Part shown: positions 1 to 8,339 of the stretch, piece by piece
Layout of the letters: the number at the start of each line of letters is the position of its first letter
How positions within the stretch are numbered: the stretch's first letter is position 1
Assembly: GCA_947489315.1 (NCBI GenBank)
Contig: CANLCX010000003.1
Coordinates: 1-64,000 of the forward strand
Direction of reading: 5' to 3'
Source: an uncultured Sphingomonadaceae bacterium
Lineage (GTDB): Bacteria > Pseudomonadota > Alphaproteobacteria > Sphingomonadales > Sphingomonadaceae
DNA: 64,000 bases
Translations under genes and position numbers: made by a program
Notes under the pieces: generated by a model
Seen by the model: the letters and a program-made list of their open reading frames with translations, nothing else
Database searches by the model: none
Told to the model about the DNA's origin: nothing

Positions 1-171
1 GAGCGGAGCGAGGCAAGCGCGACCGCGCGCCCGAGCTTATGCGAGGAAAGCCAAGCGGGCGGATGCCCGCGCCCGGCGCTTGAGGCTAAATAAATACTCC
101 TCACCCCACAACATTGCCAGCGCCTCATCCGCTGGCTAAAGCACTGAGAATAAATAAAAGGGCTTACGCGA

Positions 172-1056
172 ATGAAATGGCTTATCACTTTTGGGATAGT
201 GGCGATCGCCGTGGCTGGCTTTGCCTATTGGTTTTTCTCTCAACCCGGTCCGCGGCAGCTGGATATGGTCAATAATGTCATTCCCGGCGACCATGACGCG
301 AAACTGCTCGTCAGTGGTCAGGTCTATGATGAAGAGCTGGGCCTTGGCCTGAATATCTGGACGCCGACAGCTGTGTCAGACAAGCCCTTGCCAGTGGTTG
401 TGTTCATCTATGGTGGCGGCTGGCGTGCCGGGTCCAAGGATGAATATGCCTTTGCCGGCCGGGCTCTCGCCCATCGCGGTTATATGACGGTGCTGGCCGA
501 TTATCGGCTCTATCCGGAAGTCAAATTTCCCGGATTTCTGGAAGACAGCGCCAAGGCCGTTGCCTGGGTGCATGATAATATCGCGCCTTTGGGCGGGGAC
601 CCCGACCGGATTTTCCTTTCGGGACAATCGGCGGGTGCCTATAATGTCATGATGCTCGCGCTGGACCAGCAATGGCTGGGGCGGCATGGCAAGACCACCG
701 ATCTGATCAAAGGGGTTGCGGCGTTGGCTGGACCCTATGATTTCTATCCGTTCACTTCAGAAACGACGAAGAACAGCTTTGGTTCTTATGATCAGCCTGC
801 AATGACCCAACCCGTGAACTTTGTGCGTGCGGATGCGCCGCCGCTGTGGCTCTCGACAGGTGTGGATGATACGCAGGTAAGGCCGCGTAACAGCAAGATA
901 TTACGGGATAAAATCCTCGAAATAGGGGGCGATGCGGAATATACCGAATATCCCGACATGGATCATCTCGAGATCATGATGGCGCTCTCCAAACCCTTCC
1001 GCAGCAAAGGTCCGGTATTGGATGACATGATCGCCTTTTTCGAAAGCCGCCAATGA
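172..1056 (+). CDS. Membrane-anchored alpha/beta hydrolase (esterase/lipase-like)
   Basis: A 294-aa serine hydrolase of the HSL/BD-FAE-like alpha/beta fold. Residues about 4-22 form a single hydrophobic N-terminal segment, so the enzyme is probably anchored to the inner membrane with its catalytic domain outside the cytoplasm. The oxyanion-hole motif is YGGGW (about 80-84). The nucleophile elbow is GQSAG with Ser153. The likely acid and base are in VDD near 232 and His265 in DMDH. Substrate is unknown; members act on carboxyl esters. The stop overlaps the next start by 4 bp (ATGA), so it is translationally coupled to the nucleotidyltransferase that follows. Confidence 0.85.
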   Translation: MKWLITFGIVAIAVAGFAYWFFSQPGPRQLDMVNNVIPGDHDAKLLVSGQVYDEELGLGLNIWTPTAVSDKPLPVVVFIYGGGWRAGSKDEYAFAGRALAHRGYMTVLADYRLYPEVKFPGFLEDSAKAVAWVHDNIAPLGGDPDRIFLSGQSAGAYNVMMLALDQQWLGRHGKTTDLIKGVAALAGPYDFYPFTSETTKNSFGSYDQPAMTQPVNFVRADAPPLWLSTGVDDTQVRPRNSKILRDKILEIGGDAEYTEYPDMDHLEIMMALSKPFRSKGPVLDDMIAFFESRQ

Positions 1057-1883
1057 CGGCCGCGAAAGCGAAGGATGGCGCAAGCCTGTCGCCGGCCAGC
1101 GCGATTATTTTAGCGGGAAGCCGTCCCGGTGGTGATCCGATGGCGGATAGCCGGGGCATAGCGGCCAAAGCTTTGATTCCGGCGGCAGGCAAGGCCATGT
1201 TGGCGCATGTCGCAGAGGCTTTGTTGGGCCATGAAGTCATCGGCAATGTGCATTTGCTGGCGCAGGATTTTGAGCCTTTTTGGACGCATCCGGACACACA
1301 GGCTCTGGAATCGAATGACCGCGTATTCGCTCAGACCAGTAGCGCGACGATCGCTGTTTCATTGGATAATGTGCTGGATCAGGATGATACGCGCTATCCG
1401 ATGCTGATAACCACGGCAGATAATGTTCTGCTCAACAGGCCAATGATTGATGACTTTCTGGCAGCGGCTGGATCGTCGGATATTGCCATTGCGATGGTTG
1501 AGAAAGATGTGTTGCTCGCTAGCTATCCGGCTTCACAGCGCACATGGCTGAAATTGCGTGGCGGCCATTATAGTGGGGCCAATCTCTTTTACTTCGGTTC
1601 CGCCAAAGCAAAGCAGATTCTGGCCTATTGGGCGGAAGTGGAACAGGATCGGAAAAAGGGCTGGAAAATATTGACGATTTTCGGTCCTTGGCTGCTATTC
1701 CTGGCGATGACCAGGATGCTCACCATCCATCAACTTGCCGAACGGGTCGGCCATAAACTCGGTTTGAAAATAACCATCGTTCCTATGAAACAAGCAGAGG
1801 CCTGCATTGATGTGGATAAGGAAACCGACTTGGTCTTGGCCGAGCAGATTCTAGCTAAACGCGCCGAGAAATTGTCCTCCTAG
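1053..1883 (+). CDS. MobA-like NTP transferase domain protein
   Basis: A 276-aa protein with an N-terminal nucleotide-binding loop (SAIILAGSRPGG, about residues 17-28) followed by a lysine-containing KALIP segment, the layout of the NTP_transf_3/MobA-like nucleotidyltransferase fold. These enzymes transfer a nucleotidyl group to a phosphorylated alcohol, sugar or cofactor. The C-terminal part has a hydrophobic stretch around FGPWLLFLAMTRM. It overlaps the upstream hydrolase by 4 bp and its stop overlaps the convergent flippase stop by 4 bp (CTAG). A second nucleotidyltransferase and a CDP-alcohol phosphotransferase lie within 4 kb, suggesting a joint role in making an activated head group. 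The exact substrate cannot be read from the sequence. Confidence 0.7.
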   Translation: MTAAKAKDGASLSPASAIILAGSRPGGDPMADSRGIAAKALIPAAGKAMLAHVAEALLGHEVIGNVHLLAQDFEPFWTHPDTQALESNDRVFAQTSSATIAVSLDNVLDQDDTRYPMLITTADNVLLNRPMIDDFLAAAGSSDIAIAMVEKDVLLASYPASQRTWLKLRGGHYSGANLFYFGSAKAKQILAYWAEVEQDRKKGWKILTIFGPWLLFLAMTRMLTIHQLAERVGHKLGLKITIVPMKQAEACIDVDKETDLVLAEQILAKRAEKLSS

Positions 1884-3211
1884 CCCTTTGCCAAATTACG
1901 CCGGGCCGCGCTGCCAAAGAGCAACAGCCTGACAATGGCGGCCACAACCATGGCGCCTGCTGCTCCGATCGCGCCGAAAAAATGGAGGCCTGAAAATAAG
2001 AGGATGAGGAAGAAGGCGGCAATACAGGCTTGCAGGATCAACGCGGTGCGGGCGCCGCTGCCGGATAATAATGTTGGCTCATAAATCGCGCCGGCCAGGT
2101 CGATAGAAGCAGCGGCGGCGAGCAATATCAAAAACGGATAGGCGGGCAGGAATTCGGGTCCAGACATATAGAAAAGCGCGGGCTTGCCAATGACCACGAC
2201 GATCAGGATGACCGTGCCGCCTGTGATGAATAGCATCCGGCTGGCTTGGCGGAATAAAATTGTCATAGCCTCGCTCCCCTGTTGGGCGCGGATCAGGTTA
2301 ACCTCGGCAAATATCGCGCGGGATAGCAAAGTCGATATCTTGGTCATCGCAACGCTGAGTTGACTGGCCAGGCGATAGAGGCCTGCGGCCGAAGGGCCGA
2401 CGAAATAGCCGATGATCAGTAAGGAGATGTTGCGTGATAATCCGGCAAAAGTTGATCCGAGATTGGTCACCACCAAAAACTCTCCAATACCCTGATTTTC
2501 AGAGACCGCTTGCTTGGCTTTTGGAAGGTTTCGAAACGATAATATGTCACGGCTCTGCCATGCCGCTAGCAACCAATAGCCGATAGCGTGGATCATTTCC
2601 GACACCGCCCAGACGATCAGGAAGTTCAATATGGTGGGTTGGAGAAACCATACGATCAACGTACCGGTCAGTCGCACAATCGGGATGATAGCTTCGGCAT
2701 AGGCCGCCAGATCAAAACGGTTTTCCACCCGCAATATGCCGGTAGGCGTCGACTTGATCGAAAGCAGCATGGCGAGCGCGAAAAACAAAGCGCTCTGCGC
2801 CAGTTCCTGATCCCAGCCAAAAAGGGGGGCCAGCCATTGAACAGCAAAAAAGGCCAAAAGACAGCCGGCCAAAGCGCCCGCCAAATCCAGTAAGGTGCAA
2901 AGGCCGACGAGCCGGCCGAATTTCTGCCGGTTTTCAGCGCCCTTCAAATAGCGGGCCCCAAATCGGATGACGACCTGCCATGTTTGAAATGTTACAATGA
3001 GTGCAATGGCCTGTGCCGTGGCTGTGATCAACGCAAATTGGCCAAAGCCTTCAACACCAAGGGTCCGAGTCAGTATGGCGAGATAGAAAAGGCTTAAAAC
3101 CCCGCCAAAACCCTTGCCGCCAAGCAACCAGCCAGTATTAGCGATGATCCGTTTGATGCCGGTTTTTTCGCTGCGGGGCTTCCCGGTTTCGATTGTTGCC
3201 TCCTCAGCCAT
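1880..3211 (-). CDS. Oligosaccharide/lipopolysaccharide flippase (MOP superfamily)
   Basis: A 443-aa polytopic inner-membrane protein with about 12-14 hydrophobic segments and the N-terminal NTGWLLGGKG pattern of Wzx-like polysaccharide transporters. The family flips undecaprenyl- or lipid-linked glycans across the inner membrane. The longest frame begins at a TTG at 3217; the ATG at 3211 (MAEEATIETG) is preferred. Neighbouring nucleotidyltransferases and a CDP-alcohol phosphotransferase make export of a surface glycan or lipid-linked intermediate plausible. It faces the gene to its left and the two stop codons share a CTAG tetranucleotide. Confidence 0.8.
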   Translation of the reverse strand: MAEEATIETGKPRSEKTGIKRIIANTGWLLGGKGFGGVLSLFYLAILTRTLGVEGFGQFALITATAQAIALIVTFQTWQVVIRFGARYLKGAENRQKFGRLVGLCTLLDLAGALAGCLLAFFAVQWLAPLFGWDQELAQSALFFALAMLLSIKSTPTGILRVENRFDLAAYAEAIIPIVRLTGTLIVWFLQPTILNFLIVWAVSEMIHAIGYWLLAAWQSRDILSFRNLPKAKQAVSENQGIGEFLVVTNLGSTFAGLSRNISLLIIGYFVGPSAAGLYRLASQLSVAMTKISTLLSRAIFAEVNLIRAQQGSEAMTILFRQASRMLFITGGTVILIVVVIGKPALFYMSGPEFLPAYPFLILLAAAASIDLAGAIYEPTLLSGSGARTALILQACIAAFFLILLFSGLHFFGAIGAAGAMVVAAIVRLLLFGSAARRNLAKG

Positions 3212-3330
3212 GATCAATCAGGCATCGGAAGATGCGACTGCAACGGGTGGTTACAGGATTGAGCTTTGATGACCATCGTTCTAAGTGTCTCCCCGAAGCA
3301 TTCCTATCCCGATAAAGGCGAATTGCCAAC

Positions 3331-4077
3331 ATGATCGAAAAAGTAATAATATTGAGCGCCGGACAAGGGTCGCGGCTTTTGCCGCTGACTGCCGAACGCC
3401 CCAAATGCCTAATCGATTTTTCGGGCAAGAGCTTGATTGCCTGGCAGATAGAGATGCTCTCTGCTGGCGGGGTAAATGAATTCCATATCGTTACCGGCTT
3501 TATGACCGATATGGTTGAAGCGGAGCTGGAAAAGTTAAAACAGTCAGGTCTTAATATCATCATCCACTTTAATCCGTTTTATAAGGTGGCCGATAATCTG
3601 GGTAGCTGCTGGATTGTGCGCGATGTGATGGATGGGGATTTCATGATTCTCAATGGCGATACCCTGATTTCACCCGAGATTATTGAAACGGCACAGCAAA
3701 CAGAGAACTGGCCGATTACCGTGACCGTTGATATCAAAGACTGTTATGATAGCGATGATATGAAAGTGTCTTTAACCGGTGATCGCTTAACCGCTATTGG
3801 CAAGACTTTAACGGCTGAACAGAGCGATGCTGAATCGATCGGTTTTCTGGCTTTTCGCGGCGAAGGCGGCTCTTTGTTTAGAGAAAAGGTGCGCGATTTT
3901 ATGCGCACACCTGCTGGCGTCGAAAATTGGTATCTCAAGATAATTGATGCGCTGGCGCCTGGCGAAAAGGTTGGCACAGTATCGATCAAAGGCCATGATT
4001 GGGCAGAGGTTGATTTTCTGAATGATCTGGAAACCGCGACCATATTGACAGATAAGTGGGTTGCTGGATCAGCTTAA
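3331..4077 (+). CDS. Cytidylyltransferase-like nucleotidyltransferase (phosphocholine/inositol-phosphate type)
   Basis: A 248-aa nucleotidyltransferase with the signature LSAGQGSRLLPLT (residues 8-20) and PKCLIDF, then a metal-binding ILNGDT motif and the late AEVDFLNDLE segment typical of the phosphocholine cytidylyltransferase (LicC-like) and inositol-1-phosphate cytidylyltransferase branch. The expected reaction is NTP plus a phospho-alcohol giving NDP-alcohol and pyrophosphate, in the cytoplasm. A CDP-alcohol phosphotransferase is encoded 0.4 kb away on the other strand, an obvious consumer of a CDP-alcohol product. Whether the alcohol is choline, inositol or another polyol is not visible. 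The stop codon overlaps that of the convergent HIT gene by 4 bp (TTAA). Confidence 0.75.
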   Translation: MIEKVIILSAGQGSRLLPLTAERPKCLIDFSGKSLIAWQIEMLSAGGVNEFHIVTGFMTDMVEAELEKLKQSGLNIIIHFNPFYKVADNLGSCWIVRDVMDGDFMILNGDTLISPEIIETAQQTENWPITVTVDIKDCYDSDDMKVSLTGDRLTAIGKTLTAEQSDAESIGFLAFRGEGGSLFREKVRDFMRTPAGVENWYLKIIDALAPGEKVGTVSIKGHDWAEVDFLNDLETATILTDKWVAGSA

Positions 4078-4508
4078 TTATCAAAGCCTGTTTTCAACCA
4101 GGCGGTCATATCTGCAATCTGATCATCGGATAGCTTCAATGCATCTCCTAAAGCAGGCGGGCCGGGCCAGGATTTGTCTTCAAAACTCAGTCCCATCCAT
4201 TCTCGCTCGCCCTCATAGCGTGGAATGAGATGGAAATGGACGTGCGGATCGACCATCATCAACATGAGCCAGTTGAGTTTCTGGTGCGAAACCAGGCTGG
4301 TCAGTAGCGCGGAAACGTCGGCCGTCACTGTCTTTAGCTCAGCAAAATGGTCGGGTGACAAGTCTCCGAAATCTTCCGCTTCGGATTTGGCTGCTACGAC
4401 AAGGGACCCCAATGTGACTTGCGCGGGGCGCAGCAAGACCACCCAATGGTCATAGTCGCGCACCAATGTCGCGGGATAACCAAATTTCTTGATAGTCTCA
4501 TTTATCAT
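4074..4508 (-). CDS. HIT (histidine triad) family protein
   Basis: A 144-aa HIT-family nucleotide hydrolase/transferase. The histidine triad appears as HVHFH (His89, His91, His93) close to the C-terminus, in a domain of the usual size. Members cleave phosphoanhydride or phosphoramidate bonds in nucleotide conjugates. An in-frame extension to 4544 overlaps the upstream CDP-alcohol phosphotransferase and looks unnatural, so the ATG at 4508 (MINETIKKFG) is taken; this leaves a 4-bp gap to the upstream stop and implies one mRNA. A role in clearing by-product nucleotides of the neighbouring pathway is only inference. Confidence 0.85.
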   Translation of the reverse strand: MINETIKKFGYPATLVRDYDHWVVLLRPAQVTLGSLVVAAKSEAEDFGDLSPDHFAELKTVTADVSALLTSLVSHQKLNWLMLMMVDPHVHFHLIPRYEGEREWMGLSFEDKSWPGPPALGDALKLSDDQIADMTAWLKTGFDN

Positions 4509-4512
4509 ACGC

Positions 4513-5607
4513 CTATCCCTGTTCTTGTTCCAGCCAGGAAACAATCTTGCCGCCGCGCATTCTGACTATGGTCGCTTGGAATATCTGGACCATGTGAACG
4601 GCAAGAGAGATTAACGTCCACCAGGCGATGGCCAGCAAGCCGATATCGGGGCGGCCAAAAAGCATTGAAATAAACAGCAACACCATGTTGGGATTGCGCC
4701 GGGCGGTGATCAGCCGGAACCAGCTATCCCATGGTCGCCAGACATGGATATGCTGATCGAAGACCCGCATGAATATTCCTTCGATGATCCTTTGCAAGAC
4801 ATAGCCGCCTATTATCACAATCAGTACTAGGCTCAGTTGGTCCTCGGGCAAGCCCAGACCCACTGCGCTGAGACCAAGCGCCCAGGCCCCCCACCAGAAG
4901 GGCGGGTGAACAAGGTCGAGGCCATGATCGAAAATATTGCCCCAAAAGGAAGATGTGATGGTGCAGCGGGCCAACTTGCCATCAACAGTGTCTAGCACCA
5001 TGAAAACAAAGCCTGCCCCCATGCCGGCCCAGAAATAGCCATAAAAGAATAGGAACGGTGCCGCTACGCAGCCAAGCGCACCAATCGCGGTGACCATATT
5101 GGGGGTCATTCCGGTACGGGCAGCAAAACGTGTCAGTACCAATGCCAGTTCCGGCCAGAGATATTTCGTCAAGATATCGGTCACGCCTTTATAAGCGCCA
5201 AAATAGCTTTGCCGTTCGATTTCCTTCACGGTTGCGGAAGTCAGTTCCCGGACGAAAGGCGTCTCCAATTTACGCAGCTGGTGGTTATGAATACGGGGGT
5301 TTTCGCTATATTCGATCAACGCAGCCCCAGCCGGCGCCTGCAATGCAGCAAGCTTTTCAGCGTCCTCGTCATTTCGAATATGGCCGAGAACCGGCACACC
5401 CTTGACGGTCAGGACAGTGCCGGGATGTTTCTGGATATACTGCATCCATTGCGGGTCAAAGACATAGGCAAGGTTGACCCAGAGCTGACTGGCATGGTTC
5501 TCCAACTTGCCAGCGAGGCGTTTGGCCCGCTCAGCATTGGTCATGCCCCAGATTAACGTATCATTTTCGCCATATAGCAGAAGAGTCACACCGTTTTCGG
5601 TCTGCAT
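4513..5607 (-). CDS. CDP-alcohol phosphotransferase with extra N-terminal domain
   Basis: A 364-aa integral membrane enzyme. The C-terminal half carries the full CDP-alcohol phosphotransferase signature, read as DTVDG-KLAR, eight residues, then GNIFDHGLD, with all catalytic Asp residues present, within several hydrophobic helices. The family moves a phospho-alcohol from CDP-alcohol to a second alcohol, making phospholipids or phosphodiesters such as di-inositol phosphate. The N-terminal ~150 residues form a soluble domain of unfamiliar sequence without a nucleotidyltransferase signature. The ATG at 5607 follows an AGGA ribosome-binding site; a 16-residue longer frame (5655) is less likely. 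It is co-transcribed with the HIT gene. Confidence 0.8.
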   Translation of the reverse strand: MQTENGVTLLLYGENDTLIWGMTNAERAKRLAGKLENHASQLWVNLAYVFDPQWMQYIQKHPGTVLTVKGVPVLGHIRNDEDAEKLAALQAPAGAALIEYSENPRIHNHQLRKLETPFVRELTSATVKEIERQSYFGAYKGVTDILTKYLWPELALVLTRFAARTGMTPNMVTAIGALGCVAAPFLFFYGYFWAGMGAGFVFMVLDTVDGKLARCTITSSFWGNIFDHGLDLVHPPFWWGAWALGLSAVGLGLPEDQLSLVLIVIIGGYVLQRIIEGIFMRVFDQHIHVWRPWDSWFRLITARRNPNMVLLFISMLFGRPDIGLLAIAWWTLISLAVHMVQIFQATIVRMRGGKIVSWLEQEQG

Positions 5608-5911
5608 ATAAGATATTCCTGTAGTGCTTATGGATGATGGGGGTGATTTTTCCATAATATCAGTGATCTTAGTCGATTAACAGGCAAATTGGGCAATTTG
5701 GTATCGAAAATGAGGCAAACGAATCAAATTTAATGGGTGAAGCGGGATTAGCAAAATTGTCAGCAACCTGCGATTCCTTGGTTTTCCGGTGCTTTTCGAC
5801 GACATAACCAGCCATTTCAGGCATTGAAATCGGGGAAAAACCGGCTATATCCATCGCTCAAATCTATTTTTAACGCGACACCTATTATTTCGCCAAGACA
5901 AGAGATTATCG

Positions 5912-6694
5912 ATGGCAACTTTCACTCTCCCGAAAAACAGCAAAATCCGCAAGACCGGTGAGGTGCATGAAGCACTGAGTGACGGTAAATCGAGGGCGTT
6001 TAAAGTTTATCGTTATGACCCGGATAGCGGCAAAAACCCCAGTTACGATACGTTTAAGATTGATACAGATGATTGCGGACCCATGGTTCTCGATGCGCTG
6101 ATCAAGATGAAAAGTGAACAGGATTCAACCCTCACTTTCCGCCGGTCGTGCCGCGAAGGTATTTGCGGATCATGCGCCATGAATATCGATGGCAAAAACG
6201 GCCTCGCTTGCACAACCGCGATTGAAGATTGTGGCAAGGAAGTGAAAATCACACCATTGCCGCATATGGAAGTGATCAAGGATCTGGTTCCTGATTTCAC
6301 GCATTTTTATGCGCAATATGCTTCTATCCAGCCATGGCTGAAAACTGTTACGCCCACACCATCGGGTAAAGAGCGGCTGCAGTCTCCTGCAGATCGGGCA
6401 AAGCTTGATGGCCTTTATGAGTGCATCTTGTGCGCGTGCTGCCAAACCAGCTGCCCAAGCTATTGGTGGAATTCCGATAAATTTCTTGGCCCCGCTATTT
6501 TGCTTCAAGCCTATCGTTGGCTTGCCGATAGCCGCGATGAAATGACTGGCGAACGGCTTGACGAATTGGAAGATCCATTTCGTCTCTATCGCTGCCATAC
6601 GATCATGAACTGCGCCAATGCCTGTCCGAAAGGCCTGTCGCCTGCCAAGGCAATTGCCGAGATCAAAAAGATGGCAGCAGCCCGAGAGGTTTGA
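5912..6694 (+). CDS. sdhB: Succinate dehydrogenase iron-sulfur subunit
   Basis: A 260-aa SdhB of normal length. The plant-type 2Fe-2S site has Cys80, Cys85, Cys88 and Cys100; the 4Fe-4S site has Cys171, Cys174, Cys177 with Cys181, and the 3Fe-4S site uses Cys228, Cys234 and Cys238 near NACPKGLSP. It passes electrons from the flavoprotein SdhA to ubiquinone in complex II at the inner membrane. The usual partners sdhC, sdhD and sdhA are not next to it: the upstream neighbour is a divergent, unrelated gene, with about 300 bp between the two starts. The gene downstream begins about 10 bp later. Confidence 0.95.
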   Translation: MATFTLPKNSKIRKTGEVHEALSDGKSRAFKVYRYDPDSGKNPSYDTFKIDTDDCGPMVLDALIKMKSEQDSTLTFRRSCREGICGSCAMNIDGKNGLACTTAIEDCGKEVKITPLPHMEVIKDLVPDFTHFYAQYASIQPWLKTVTPTPSGKERLQSPADRAKLDGLYECILCACCQTSCPSYWWNSDKFLGPAILLQAYRWLADSRDEMTGERLDELEDPFRLYRCHTIMNCANACPKGLSPAKAIAEIKKMAAAREV

Positions 6695-6704
6695 TAATTG
6701 GTGG

Positions 6705-7220
6705 ATGCTGACGGTTGGCGATAAGCTGATGGCTGAAGCCGATCCTGAATTCTTCACAAGCGAACCAGATCCGGATCATCCGGGTTGGTACCAATGGAAA
6801 TTGAAAGATCCGGAATGCTACAATAGCTTCCTGGGTCCTATGATCATGCGGCGCGGTGGTGACGGCATCGCTGATACTATCGCTCGAATTCGCATGTTTC
6901 CCGAGCGGCAGCACCGTAATCTCGGCGACGTAGTGCATGGCGGAACAATGATGGGCTTCATCGACTGTGCCTTATTTGCGGCCATGCGGGTGCTCGATAT
7001 CGGGCCGTCTGGCTTTGCCGTAACGCTTGAACTACAGACCCATTTTATCGGCGCAGCGCGGCTTTACGAACCGCTTGAAGCGCAGGTAGAAGTAGCTCGT
7101 GAAACAGGGCGCTTTCTGTTTCTTCGCGGTTTGGTAGTACAGGGCGATGATCAGGAAAATATGGCATCCTATACCGCCATAGTGAAGAAGGCGCCGCCTC
7201 AAAAATCGACGCCTAAATGA
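6705..7220 (+). CDS. PaaI-family hotdog thioesterase
   Basis: A hotdog-fold acyl-CoA thioesterase of about 171 aa. The PaaI-type active-site region is visible as VVHGGTMMGFIDCALF, containing the HGG motif and the acidic residue on the following helix. The longest frame overlaps sdhB by about 75 bp and that extension looks like out-of-frame sdhB sequence; the ATG at 6705 (MLTVGDK) or 6729 (MAEADPEFF) is the likely start. Substrate unknown; members hydrolyse aromatic or medium-chain acyl-CoA. The stop overlaps the zapE start by 4 bp (ATGA), so the three genes sdhB, thioesterase and zapE may form one operon. Confidence 0.8.
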   Translation: MLTVGDKLMAEADPEFFTSEPDPDHPGWYQWKLKDPECYNSFLGPMIMRRGGDGIADTIARIRMFPERQHRNLGDVVHGGTMMGFIDCALFAAMRVLDIGPSGFAVTLELQTHFIGAARLYEPLEAQVEVARETGRFLFLRGLVVQGDDQENMASYTAIVKKAPPQKSTPK

Positions 7221-8338
7221 CCGGTTTTTACGCGCGCTATCAAGCGTTAATCGCAAATGGTGAGCTTAGACCTGACCTTGATCAGGATGCCTGTGCTCAG
7301 CGCCTTGCGCAATTGCAGGATGAACTGGAAGCGATTCCGCCAAGAGGCAGTGTCTTGTGGCGGATGTTCTCGAAAAAGCCTGTCGCGCCGCGCGGTATAT
7401 ATATGTGGGGCGGAGTGGGTCGCGGCAAGTCGATGTTGATGGATTTGTTTTACGACAATCTTCAGATTAACCGCAAGAAACGCGCGCATTTTCATGAGTT
7501 TATGATGGACGTGCATGCACGGCTGAATGAGGAGCGCAAGAAAGAGCAGGGCGACCCGATCCTGCCGGTTGTGACGGCACTTGCCAATGAAGCCCGCTTT
7601 CTCGCCTTTGACGAAATGGTTGTGAACAATAGTGCTGATGCGATGATCATGTCGCGGCTATTTACCGGCCTGGTGGAAGCGGGCGTGACCCTGATCGCGA
7701 CGTCCAATCGCCCGCCGGTTGATCTTTATAAAGACGGTCTGAACCGAGAACATTTCCTGCCTTTCATCAATCTGCTGGAGAACCGGCTGGATGTCATTTC
7801 ACTTAACGGTCCGACTGATTACCGCCGCGAACGTTTGGGCGGGGTCGACCTTTGGCATGTGCCCAATGGTGATGCGGCAACGAAAGCCTTGAGTGAGGCG
7901 TTTTTCCGGCTAACCGACTATCCGCCAGAAGATCGTGCTCATGTCCCGTCCGAGGAGCTGCCGGTACAGGGCGCGCGGTCGATACATGTCCCCAAAGCGT
8001 TGAAAGGTGTCGCCGTATTCTCCTTCAAACGGCTTTGTGCCGAAGCCCGGGGAGCCCCGGATTATCTTGCCATTGCGCGGCATTTTCACAGTGTGATCAT
8101 CGTCGGTATCCCTGTCCTGTCCAAAGAAAACCGCAATGAAGCGGCGCGTTTTGTAACCTTGATCGACGCGCTTTACGAATATCGGGTAAAGCTGCTCGCC
8201 AGTGCTGACGCAGAACCTGATGCGCTCTATCCCGAGGGTGACGGGTCATTTGAATTTGTCCGCACCGCCTCTCGCCTCGTGGAAATGCAGTCGGATGACT
8301 ATCTGGCGCTTGGGCATGGCACAGCGGAAGCCCGTTGA
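7217..8338 (+). CDS. zapE: Cell division protein ZapE (AFG1-like ATPase)
   Basis: A 373-aa AFG1/ZapE-type P-loop ATPase. Walker A is GGVGRGKS (65-72), Walker B is LAFDEM (about 129-134), and TSNRPP forms the sensor region. In Escherichia coli ZapE associates with the Z ring during cell division under stress, and the mitochondrial homologue Afg1 is linked to respiratory-chain protein turnover. Co-location with sdhB is in keeping with that second role but does not prove it. The start overlaps the thioesterase stop by 4 bp. It faces the APH-like gene with one base between stop codons. Confidence 0.9.
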   Translation: MTGFYARYQALIANGELRPDLDQDACAQRLAQLQDELEAIPPRGSVLWRMFSKKPVAPRGIYMWGGVGRGKSMLMDLFYDNLQINRKKRAHFHEFMMDVHARLNEERKKEQGDPILPVVTALANEARFLAFDEMVVNNSADAMIMSRLFTGLVEAGVTLIATSNRPPVDLYKDGLNREHFLPFINLLENRLDVISLNGPTDYRRERLGGVDLWHVPNGDAATKALSEAFFRLTDYPPEDRAHVPSEELPVQGARSIHVPKALKGVAVFSFKRLCAEARGAPDYLAIARHFHSVIIVGIPVLSKENRNEAARFVTLIDALYEYRVKLLASADAEPDALYPEGDGSFEFVRTASRLVEMQSDDYLALGHGTAEAR

Positions 8339-8339
8339 T

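Noticed and set aside
1-171. Tail of an upstream gene at the window edge
   Set aside because: Short open frames exist in more than one reading frame, with unusual basic or low-complexity composition; none can be supported.
5669-5854. 61-codon minus-strand frame upstream of the CDP-alcohol phosphotransferase
   Set aside because: No family features and it occupies the divergent promoter region of sdhB.
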